This document shows, one piece after another, positions 23,557 to 31,732 of a stretch of DNA of 38,230 nucleotides. Origin of the DNA: an uncultured Bacteroidales bacterium (GTDB taxonomy: Bacteria > Bacteroidota > Bacteroidia > Bacteroidales > FEN-979); the NCBI GenBank assembly GCA_903845055.1, contig CAIMWF010000170.1, positions 1-38,230 on the forward strand, in the 5' to 3' direction. The stretch's first letter is position 1. Every line of letters starts with the position of its first letter. The notes under the pieces are model-generated. The model had not been told where the DNA came from. It made no database searches and worked only from the letters and a program-made list of their open reading frames with translations. The translations under genes and the position numbers were made by a program.

Positions 23557-25017
23557 ATGAAAAAGTTAATCCTGCTTTCAACCATATTTTTCCTGGTCTT
23601 CTCCCTGTTCTCCTGCAAGAAATTCCTGGAGGAGACCCCGGTTTCACAGGGCATTGCCATCAAGGGAACCGATTCGCTCCACTTTAAAACGGCCAGCGAG
23701 ATCGAAGCCGCCCTTTCGGGCGTCTATTCGGGCTTTAAAAACGAATATTTCGAGCTTGACTACTATGTCAATGGCGATGCCCAGAGCGACGACGCCTATG
23801 CGGGCGCCGACAACCCCGCAAACTTCCAGATCGACGATTACAAACTCGATGCGACCAATTCAAATGTCAGCCGCGACTGGGCATATCTTTACGGCATCAT
23901 CGGCAATGCAAATGCAGTGATCAATAACGTGAGGGGTATTCCCGACCCCGCGCTGACCATCACACGCAAAAACCAGATCCTTGGAGAAGCCTCGTTTATC
24001 AGGGCCTTCATGTATTTCCAGCTGGTCCAGTTGTGGGGAGATGTTCCCCTGCAACTCAAGGAGGTTACCACGATCAGCGCCAGCATCCTGCCGGAGATCT
24101 ACCCGCTGCTCTACCCGCCGCGCAAGCCCATGTCCGTGGTTTACACCCAGATCATTGCCGACCTGGATACTGCCTTGTTGTACGTGGCACCGACAGCCCC
24201 CTACAAGGGATTCGTCACAACCGGTGCGGTAAACACCCTCCTTGCTCACGTTTATGCCACCCAACTGCCACACGACTATGCAAAGGTTACCCAGTACTGC
24301 AATGCCGTCATTGCCGGGGGGTACTCCCTGCTGCCCGACTATCACCAATTGTGGGACAACGCGCATAAGAATTCATCGGAGTCCATCTTTGAAATCAACT
24401 ATACCGGCGGAAGCACCGACGGGAACTGGGGAGCTTCGATGTTCCGCGGAACCGACTGGAAAAAGTTCAACATCCCGTCGAACGACCTGGTCAAGGTTTT
24501 TGATTCCGAACAGGATACCGTTCGCAAGGCCGCATCGATCATTTTCCTCGATGTGACCGGCAAATGGTCGGATACCCATTGGCCGCAGACGAATTACCCG
24601 TTCCTTAACAAGTGGCACAATTTCCAGCAGGGAAGCGACCAGAACTATATCTTCTTCCGCCTTGCCGATATTTTGCTGCTGAAAGCTGAAGCCCTGAACG
24701 AATCGGGCGACCTGGCCGGGGCTGCGGCACTGGTCAACCAGGTCAGGACGCGTGCGAAACTTGCCAACACCACCGCCGCCAACCAGGCCGACATGCGCCT
24801 TGCCGTCGAAAAGGAACGCCGCCTGGAGCTTGCATTTGAAGGCTACCGCTGGAACGATCTAAAGCGCAACGGGAGGGCGATCGAAGTGATCAACAGCGCC
24901 ACCGGCGCAGGAGGTGTTCCCCTCGGCTACAACCTCACACAGAACCGGATGGTTTGGCCGATCCCCCTTGCGGAGATGGATAAAAATGCAAACCTGGTGC
25001 AGAACCCGGGATATTAA
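23557..25017 (+). CDS. SusD/RagB-type surface glycan-binding lipoprotein 1
   Basis: This 486-residue lipoprotein has a lipobox ending LFSC (Cys20), then KKFLEETPVSQ, the usual SusD N-terminus. The helical TPR-like core contains RAFMYFQLVQLWGDVPLQL, and the C-terminal region has ILLLKAEALNESGD, VRTRAKL, EKERRLELAFEGYRWNDLKR and a final NPGY, all family hallmarks. It forms the lid of the SusC 1 pore and captures glycan on the surface. Its length is close to the usual size of about 500 residues. An intrinsic terminator follows at 25032-25065, so the first unit (GH16-susC-susD) probably ends here. Confidence 0.96.
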   Translation: MKKLILLSTIFFLVFSLFSCKKFLEETPVSQGIAIKGTDSLHFKTASEIEAALSGVYSGFKNEYFELDYYVNGDAQSDDAYAGADNPANFQIDDYKLDATNSNVSRDWAYLYGIIGNANAVINNVRGIPDPALTITRKNQILGEASFIRAFMYFQLVQLWGDVPLQLKEVTTISASILPEIYPLLYPPRKPMSVVYTQIIADLDTALLYVAPTAPYKGFVTTGAVNTLLAHVYATQLPHDYAKVTQYCNAVIAGGYSLLPDYHQLWDNAHKNSSESIFEINYTGGSTDGNWGASMFRGTDWKKFNIPSNDLVKVFDSEQDTVRKAASIIFLDVTGKWSDTHWPQTNYPFLNKWHNFQQGSDQNYIFFRLADILLLKAEALNESGDLAGAAALVNQVRTRAKLANTTAANQADMRLAVEKERRLELAFEGYRWNDLKRNGRAIEVINSATGAGGVPLGYNLTQNRMVWPIPLAEMDKNANLVQNPGY

Positions 25018-25031
25018 CAGCAAAGCCCGGC

Positions 25032-25065
25032 AAAAACAGGGATGGGCATGCTTATCCCTGTTTTT
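25032..25065 (+). terminator. Intrinsic terminator after susD 1
   Basis: A perfect 12 bp stem (25032-25043 with 25054-25065) has a 10-nt loop and ends in five T residues. It lies 15 bp after the SusD stop codon. The A-tract on the 5' side makes it potentially bidirectional. Confidence 0.8.
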
Positions 25066-25116
25066 ACCGCTGCTGCCCTTTTTATGTTTTCAACAAATCA
25101 CCTGTTTTAACCTGAA

Positions 25117-26598
25117 ATGCGAATTCCTTTGTTTCATTCCTGGCGGTCATTATTACTGGTGTTCCTGGTCGCCGGGACGCTCTCGTCATGGATTGGATGC
25201 AAAAGCCATGGAACCAGCCCGATCATAGACCCGGCCCCGGGTGGGGATATAACCGGGAAGGCAAGGGTGTGGCTTACCATGGGCGACCGGTCAAAACTCC
25301 TGAACCGGGAGACCGACCTGCCCATTTCGGCCACCGGCTCCACCGGTTTCCCGGTCATCACCATCGATACCTCCGCCCGGTTCCAGGTCATGGAGGGCTT
25401 CGGCGCAGCCCTTACCGGCTCCTCGGCCTACCTGCTTCACCAGAAAATGGGAGCCGCTTCGCGGGCGGACCTCCTGAAAACCCTGTTTGACACAGTTAAC
25501 GGCATCGGCATCTCATACCTCCGGCTGACCATCGGGGCCTCCGATTTTTCGCTTTCCGACTTCAGCTACGACGACCTTGCCCCGGGCCAGACCGATTTTA
25601 CCCTTCAGCATTTTTCGCTTGGGAAGGATACGAACGATGTGGTTCCCATGCTGAAGGAGATCCTGCAGATTTCACCGAAAATAAGCCTTTTAGGTTCCCC
25701 CTGGAGCCCGCCGGCCTGGATGAAGACCGGCGGCAGCATGAAGGGAGGGAAACTCCGCACCGATTGCTATGATGTGTATGCCGCCTATTTTGCAAAGTAT
25801 ATCCAGGATATGCAGGCACGGGGAATCACCATCGCGGCCATCACCCCGCAGAATGAACCCCTGTATTCAACGGCAGGCTATCCCTGCATGGACATGCAGG
25901 CCGCCGACGAACTCACCTTTATCAAAAACAGCCTCGGCCCGAAATTCCGGACGGCCGGCATCCGTACGAAAATCCTCATTTACGATCACAACTGGGACAA
26001 TACCAGTTACGCCAATTCAATCCTCAACGATGCAACCGCAGCATCCTTCATCGCCGGTTCAGCCTTCCATGCCTATGCAGGCGACGTTTCGGCCATGAGC
26101 ACCGTACACGATGCACATCCTGAAAAGGGACTCTGGTTTACCGAGATCTCGGGAGGATCCTGGGCAACTGATTTCGCATCGAACCTGCTCTGGTACATGA
26201 ACAATATTTTTATCGGGACCGCCCTGAACTGGTCAAAATCGGCCCTGTTGTGGAACCTGGTACTAGACCAGAACCACGGCCCGACCAACAACGGCTGCAC
26301 CAACTGCCGCGGGGTGGTCACCCTGAATACCGCGTCGGGGCAGATCACCCAGAATGAAGAATACTATGCCGCCGGTCATTTCTCGAAGTTTATCCGGCCG
26401 GGTGCCGCCAGGATCTCGCTGACCTTTACGCAAACCCTCACGGAGGTTTCGGCCGCGGCTTTTCAGAATACTTCCGGGGAGAAGGTCCTGGTGGTGTGCA
26501 ACAACAGCAGTGCTTACAAATCATTCAATGTGGTACAGGGAACCCGGAATTTCACCTGTTCGGTGCCTGGGAAATCCGTCATCACCGTTACCTGGTAA
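25117..26598 (+). CDS. GH30 lipoprotein glycosidase 1 (beta-1,6-glucanase/glucosylceramidase type)
   Basis: This 493-residue predicted lipoprotein has a signal with lipobox SSWIGC (Cys28). The catalytic (beta/alpha)8 domain begins around residue 85 (FQVMEGFGAALTGSSA, the conserved N-terminal GH30 motif). SPWSPPAWMKTGGSMKGG is another family hallmark. The acid/base is Glu247 (ITPQNEPLY) and the nucleophile Glu343 (LWFTEISGG). A small beta-sandwich closes the protein at the C-terminus (about 400-493). Members of this group cut beta-1,6-glucosidic or beta-glucosyl bonds, and in Bacteroides a GH30_3 enzyme attacks beta-1,6-glucan. The context suggests beta-1,6 branches or backbones of a glucan. 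It lies after the terminator that ends the first SusCD unit and 62 bp before the second SusC. The subfamily cannot be fixed by eye. Confidence 0.92.
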   Translation: MRIPLFHSWRSLLLVFLVAGTLSSWIGCKSHGTSPIIDPAPGGDITGKARVWLTMGDRSKLLNRETDLPISATGSTGFPVITIDTSARFQVMEGFGAALTGSSAYLLHQKMGAASRADLLKTLFDTVNGIGISYLRLTIGASDFSLSDFSYDDLAPGQTDFTLQHFSLGKDTNDVVPMLKEILQISPKISLLGSPWSPPAWMKTGGSMKGGKLRTDCYDVYAAYFAKYIQDMQARGITIAAITPQNEPLYSTAGYPCMDMQAADELTFIKNSLGPKFRTAGIRTKILIYDHNWDNTSYANSILNDATAASFIAGSAFHAYAGDVSAMSTVHDAHPEKGLWFTEISGGSWATDFASNLLWYMNNIFIGTALNWSKSALLWNLVLDQNHGPTNNGCTNCRGVVTLNTASGQITQNEEYYAAGHFSKFIRPGAARISLTFTQTLTEVSAAAFQNTSGEKVLVVCNNSSAYKSFNVVQGTRNFTCSVPGKSVITVTW

Positions 26599-26660
26599 GG
26601 AAAAATGAATCAATAACTCCATATCTATAAACAAATCACTCATTAACCAAAACCAACAGT

Positions 26661-29600
26661 ATGAAAAAAATGTACTCTGATTGTTTGAAAAACAGTTTGT
26701 TTGTCAGAAGGATTTTGCTTTTAACCGGGATTCTGTTGCTGGGATCTTTCCAGGTCTTCGCCCAGAAAACGTTTGAATACACCGGTACCGTCGCTGACAA
26801 ACAGGGCGAAACCCTGCCCGGTGTCAGCGTGGTCATCAAAGGAACCACCACCGGCGGTGCCACCGATATCCAGGGGAATTTCAAAATCACCTCGGCAAAG
26901 CAAAAGGAAACCCTCGTGTTGTCCTTCGTCGGTTTCGTGACCCAGGAGGTCCAGGCATCCGCCGGCGTACCGGTTAAGGTCGTTCTTGAAAGCGTTACCG
27001 TTGGTCTCTCCGAATTGGTGGTGATCGGCTACGGCACCCAGAAAAAAAGCGTGGTGACCGGTTCAATTTCAAAGGTAAAAAGCACCGAACTTGAAGACAT
27101 GCCCGTGACCCGGCTGGAGCAGGCGCTGCAGGGCAGAAGTTCAGGGGTAACGATTGCCACCAGTTCGGGACAGCCCGGGGCCGACGCGACTGTAAGGGTG
27201 CGTGGTATCACCAGCATCGAAAGCGGAACAGCCCCGCTGTATGTCGTGGATGGTGTCCCCATCACCGGTGGACTGGATTACCTGAATTCAAATGACATTG
27301 AATCCCTCGAAGTGCTGAAGGATGCCGCCTCTACCGCCATTTACGGCACAAGGGGAGCAAACGGGGTCATCATCATCACGACCAAGAAGGGCAAAAAGAG
27401 TACGGGCGGGATCAATGTCGGCGGCAGTAACCTGCAGGTAAACTTCAACGCCTATTACGGCACCCAGTCGCCGGCCAAGAAACTTGACCTCCTCAATGCA
27501 ACCGACTATGCCACCCTGCGCAATGAAGCCTCGATCAACGGGGGCGGCAGCGCCATTTTTGCCAACCCGAAATCATACGGGACAGGCACCGACTGGCAGA
27601 GCACCATTTTCAACAATTCGGCCAGTATTGCCAATTACGAGCTGAGCATCAGCGGCGGCAATGACAAATCGACCTATTACACCTCCATGGGATATCTTAC
27701 CCAGGAGGGGATCGTTGCAACGGCCATCTCCAACTACAAGCGGCTCAACCTGCGCTTCAATTCGACCCATAAAGTCAAGGACTGGCTGCATTTTGGCAAC
27801 AACCTTGGCTATTCGCACATCAAGAGCCAGGGTTCGCTCAATACCAACAGCGAGTTTGGCGGACCCTTGTCTTCAGCCATCAACCTCGATCCCATCACTC
27901 CCTCGGTGATTACCGATCCCGCCGTTGCCAATGCCGCTCCCTACAACAACCACCCGGTTGTCAGGGACGCGCACGGGAATCCTTATGGCATTTCGGACAT
28001 TGTCATGCAGGAGATGACCAACCCGCTGGCCTACATCCAGACCCACCTGGGGAATTACGGCTGGTCGGACAACCTCGTCGGAAATTTTTATGGCGAAGTT
28101 GAACCCATCAAAGGGCTGAAGGTAAAAACGGACATCGGGGCCAAGCTGGCATTTTACGGTGACGAAAGCTTTGCTCCGGTGGCCTACCTGAACTCCTCCA
28201 CCTCCACCGCCATCAACTCCTTTTACCGCGCCAACAACCAGGCCCTGACCTGGAACTGGGAAAACACAGCCTCCTATACCCGGAGTTTTGGAAAACACAA
28301 TGGCACCGTCCTGATCGGGACCAGTGCCTTTGTCGATAACAGTTCGGGGGTGGGTGTAACCTACATGAACCTGCCTGTAAACACCTTCAGCGAAGCCTCC
28401 ATGAATTACAAAGTTGTGAATGCCAATATAACAGCCTATGGCTGGGAAAATGCCGACCACCGCATCAGCTCCATCTTTGCGCGTCTCATCTATAATTACA
28501 ATGAAAAATACCTCTTTACCGGGATCATCCGCAGGGATGGCTCTTCGCAATTCGGAGCAAACAACCGGTATGGTATTTTCCCATCGGCTTCACTTGGATG
28601 GGTAACTTCAAGGGAAGGATTCTGGCCGAAAAACAAAGTTGTCACCTTCGTAAAGATCAGGGGCTCCTATGGCGTTAACGGTAACGACAATTTCGCACCC
28701 TTCCAGTACGTTTCAACCATCGGCGGAGGCCGGAATTACACCTTCGGCAACGACGTCTACATGATCGGGTACAGCCCGAATGCCCCTGCCAATCCCGATC
28801 TCAAATGGGAGCAGACCAGCCAGCTTAATATCGGGCTTGAAGCCACCTTTTTCCAGGACCTTTCCCTTGTTTTTGACTGGTACAACAAGCAAACCACGGG
28901 TATGTTACAGCCTGTCATCCTTCCCGGGTATGTTGGTGCAGCAGGTGCGCCGACCGGAAACGTAGGCTCCATGACGAACAAAGGGGTTGAAATGGAACTT
29001 GGATACCATAAAAAAATCGGCCAGTTCGATCTTAAATTCAGCGGAAATGCATCATACCTGAAAAATGTGATCACCAACCTCGGAACGGTGAATTACATTA
29101 CGGGCGCCACTTTCCAGTCGAGCAATTACGAAATCACCAGGATGCAGGTAGGCCATGCCATCGGCTCCTTTTACGGGTTCCAGACGCTGGGCATTTTCCA
29201 GTCGATGTCGCAGGTGCAGCATTACGTTGACAAAAACGGCAACATGATCCAGCCCAACGCGAAACCTGGCGATTTTAAATGGGCCGACCTGAACGGCGAC
29301 GGCAAGATCACGGCCGACGACCGCACCTTTATCGGCGACCCGACCCCGACTTGGACCTATGGTTTTACCATCAACGCCGCCTGGAAAGGGATCGACCTCG
29401 TCGTATTCTGCCAGGGCGTTGCCGGCAATGACGTGTTCAACGCCATGCGCCGCCTCGACATCCCTACCGCCAACTGGACCTCCGACGCCCTGGGCCGCTG
29501 GACCGGCATCAATACTTCCACCACCTACCCGAGGCTGGTCACCGGCGATCCGAACAAGAACTTCAGCAACCCCTCCAATTTCTACCTGACGAACGGTGCC

Positions 29601-29825
29601 TATTTCAGGTGTAAAACGATCCAGATCGGTTATACCCTCCCGAAAAACTTTGTCCACAAGATCGGGATGGAGAACCTCCGTTTTTACATCAGCGGCAACA
29701 ACCTGTTCACCGCTACGAAATACAACGGGTACGATCCCGAAATCGGCGGCAGCAGTTACGGAATCGACCGGGGCGTATATCCCCAGGCCCGTTCCTTTAT
29801 GTTCGGATTAAACGTAACCATTTAA
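26661..29825 (+). CDS. SusC/RagA-type TonB-dependent transporter 2
   Basis: This 1054-residue outer-membrane protein has a longer leader (about 1-35, LLLTGILLLGSFQVFAQ). A carboxypeptidase-regulatory-like domain (about 38-110, GETLPGVSVVIKGTTTGGAT) leads to a plug domain with VVIGYGTQKKSVVTGS, LYVVDGVPITGGLDYL and TAIYGTRGANGVIIITT. The barrel follows and ends FMFGLNVTI. No STN domain is seen. It differs in length and plug sequence from SusC 1, so the locus may import two classes of oligosaccharide. It pairs with the SusD encoded 12 bp downstream. The GH30 gene upstream and GH5 gene downstream suggest glucan products as cargo. Confidence 0.96.
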   Translation: MKKMYSDCLKNSLFVRRILLLTGILLLGSFQVFAQKTFEYTGTVADKQGETLPGVSVVIKGTTTGGATDIQGNFKITSAKQKETLVLSFVGFVTQEVQASAGVPVKVVLESVTVGLSELVVIGYGTQKKSVVTGSISKVKSTELEDMPVTRLEQALQGRSSGVTIATSSGQPGADATVRVRGITSIESGTAPLYVVDGVPITGGLDYLNSNDIESLEVLKDAASTAIYGTRGANGVIIITTKKGKKSTGGINVGGSNLQVNFNAYYGTQSPAKKLDLLNATDYATLRNEASINGGGSAIFANPKSYGTGTDWQSTIFNNSASIANYELSISGGNDKSTYYTSMGYLTQEGIVATAISNYKRLNLRFNSTHKVKDWLHFGNNLGYSHIKSQGSLNTNSEFGGPLSSAINLDPITPSVITDPAVANAAPYNNHPVVRDAHGNPYGISDIVMQEMTNPLAYIQTHLGNYGWSDNLVGNFYGEVEPIKGLKVKTDIGAKLAFYGDESFAPVAYLNSSTSTAINSFYRANNQALTWNWENTASYTRSFGKHNGTVLIGTSAFVDNSSGVGVTYMNLPVNTFSEASMNYKVVNANITAYGWENADHRISSIFARLIYNYNEKYLFTGIIRRDGSSQFGANNRYGIFPSASLGWVTSREGFWPKNKVVTFVKIRGSYGVNGNDNFAPFQYVSTIGGGRNYTFGNDVYMIGYSPNAPANPDLKWEQTSQLNIGLEATFFQDLSLVFDWYNKQTTGMLQPVILPGYVGAAGAPTGNVGSMTNKGVEMELGYHKKIGQFDLKFSGNASYLKNVITNLGTVNYITGATFQSSNYEITRMQVGHAIGSFYGFQTLGIFQSMSQVQHYVDKNGNMIQPNAKPGDFKWADLNGDGKITADDRTFIGDPTPTWTYGFTINAAWKGIDLVVFCQGVAGNDVFNAMRRLDIPTANWTSDALGRWTGINTSTTYPRLVTGDPNKNFSNPSNFYLTNGAYFRCKTIQIGYTLPKNFVHKIGMENLRFYISGNNLFTATKYNGYDPEIGGSSYGIDRGVYPQARSFMFGLNVTI

Positions 29826-29837
29826 TCAAGTTAAAAA

Positions 29838-31334
29838 ATGAAGAAAATGAAAAAACTCAATATTTACCTGGGGGCACTGATCCTGGGGATCCTGGTGCTG
29901 AACGGCTGTTCGAAAAATTTCCTGGAGGTGGAACCCAAAGGGCTTACACTGGAGACCAATTTTTATAAAACGGCCGACGATGCTTTCAAAGGACTTGTTT
30001 CGTGTTACGACCCCCTCGGTACCGAATGCGGGGTGACCTATTCGAACAAGATCGGCCCGCTCAATGCAGCCTCCGACGATTGTTACGCAGGGGGCGGCAG
30101 CTCCTCTGATGTTCCCGCCTGGCAGGTGTGGAACAATTACACGATTGATCCCTCAATCGGGATCCAGGGCGATTTCTGGAGCAGGAATTTTACCGGCGTA
30201 TACCGTGCCAACACCCTCCTGTCGAAACTGCCTGACATTTCGATGGACGCAACCCTGAAGGCCAGGTACACCGCCGAGGCAAAATTCCTGCGTGCCTATT
30301 TTTATTTCGACCTGGTGCGTCTTTTCAGGAACGTGCCGCTGTTCACCACCCCGCTTCCTCCGGCCGATTACTTCAATGTGCTGCAGGCCACGCCCGAAGC
30401 GGTTTACGCCCAGATTGAAAAGGACCTGAATGAATCCTTCGCCGACCTGCCCGAGGCCGTTTCGGTGGCCGAAAACGGCCGCGTTACCCGCCTGGCCGCC
30501 TACGCGTTGCTGGGAAAGGTGATCCTGTTCCAGAACAATGAAAGCCGCATGCAGGAAGCCGCCGACCTGTTTGAAAAGGTGAACAGCTCGCCCAATTACC
30601 ACCTGCTGGCCGAATTCGGCAAGATCTTCCGCCCCGACAACAAATTCAACAGTGAATCCATTTTCGAAATTGTCCATACGTCAAAGGCCATTTCCGGCTG
30701 GGGATCGTGGCCCAATTTCGAAGGCAACGTTTACACCCAGATGTGCGGTCCCCGTGCCTATACCGGCCCCACCTACGTGGCCGGCTATGGATTCAACCCC
30801 ATCACCCCCGAACTGGTGGCCGTGATGAAAAACGACCCGCGGTACAAATACACCATCGTCAACATCGACAGCATGAAAACGGCAGGGGCCTGCGTTTATG
30901 AAAAGAGTTACATGAATACCGGGTATTTTGTCGCCAAATTCGCCCCGCTCAAGGAGTTCAAGGATACCATCGGCGGAGACCCCGTGCTCAACTACCCCAA
31001 CGACGTGATGGAGATCAGGCTGGCCGATACCTACCTGATGGAAGCTGAAGCGCTCGTCCGCGCCGGCGGCAACGCCGCCAAGGCGCAGGGCTACCTCGAC
31101 CAGGTGCGCGCACGCGTGGGGCTGCCATCCATCCCGGCCACCCTCGATAACATCTACAAGGAACGGCGCCTCGAACTTGCCACCGAAGGTCACCGGTGGT
31201 TCGACCTGGTGCGTACCGGCCAGGCTGCAACTGTTCTCGCAGCAAAAGGATTCAAAGCAAATAAGAACGAAATCCTGCCGATCCCCCTCCCCGAACTTTC
31301 CAATACCAAGCTGAAACAAAACCCGGGGTATTGA
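29838..31334 (+). CDS. SusD/RagB-type surface glycan-binding lipoprotein 2
   Basis: This 498-residue lipoprotein has a lipobox ending LNGC (Cys24), then SKNFLEVEPKGLTLETNFY. RAYFYFDLVRLFRNVPLFT, the later DTYLMEAEALVRAGG, VRARVGLPSI, ERRLELATEGHRWFDLVR and the terminal QNPGY are all family hallmarks. It should act as the substrate-capturing lid of SusC 2. An ATG at 29847 (MKKLNIYL) is an alternative start three codons on. Downstream lies a 398 bp spacer that contains the second copy of the dispersed repeat. Confidence 0.96.
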   Translation: MKKMKKLNIYLGALILGILVLNGCSKNFLEVEPKGLTLETNFYKTADDAFKGLVSCYDPLGTECGVTYSNKIGPLNAASDDCYAGGGSSSDVPAWQVWNNYTIDPSIGIQGDFWSRNFTGVYRANTLLSKLPDISMDATLKARYTAEAKFLRAYFYFDLVRLFRNVPLFTTPLPPADYFNVLQATPEAVYAQIEKDLNESFADLPEAVSVAENGRVTRLAAYALLGKVILFQNNESRMQEAADLFEKVNSSPNYHLLAEFGKIFRPDNKFNSESIFEIVHTSKAISGWGSWPNFEGNVYTQMCGPRAYTGPTYVAGYGFNPITPELVAVMKNDPRYKYTIVNIDSMKTAGACVYEKSYMNTGYFVAKFAPLKEFKDTIGGDPVLNYPNDVMEIRLADTYLMEAEALVRAGGNAAKAQGYLDQVRARVGLPSIPATLDNIYKERRLELATEGHRWFDLVRTGQAATVLAAKGFKANKNEILPIPLPELSNTKLKQNPGY

Positions 31335-31359
31335 TTTTAATGAATAATGTGAATCAAGA

Positions 31360-31581
31360 GTCAAAAATATCTTAAATTCCGATTTGACCTTTAGATTTTT
31401 AAACTGAATTACAGTGAATTACACAGAGGTCCACAGAGAAGACACAGAGATACAAAGAGAATAGAAAAACAATTTATTAAGTGCCTGCAATCGAATAATT
31501 ACAGGTATCACAGATCAAACTCTGGGGTCCTCCGTGTAATAAACATTGGCTGGCAATGGCCAACCCTTGGTTCGCATAAAT
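31360..31581. repeat. Dispersed repeat, copy 2
   Basis: This 222 bp copy matches 4805-5047 in the same orientation. It lacks about 21 bp of the right arm of the internal inverted repeat, apparently lost between two CTCCGTG direct repeats, so its hairpin is shortened. It fills most of the 398 bp spacer (31335-31732) between susD 2 and the GH5 gene. The rest of that spacer (31582-31732) holds no feature I recognise. Confidence 0.8.
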
Positions 31582-31732
31582 AATATTGATGCAGTTGTTG
31601 CGGCATGCAGGGTTCATACGATCCCTGCATGCTGCTTCTTCTGCGAAAACTGTTTTTTAATAAAATTTGAAATGATTCGGATGATTTCTTCCAGAGCACT
31701 GATCAACCCGGAATACTGCCAAAACTGAACAC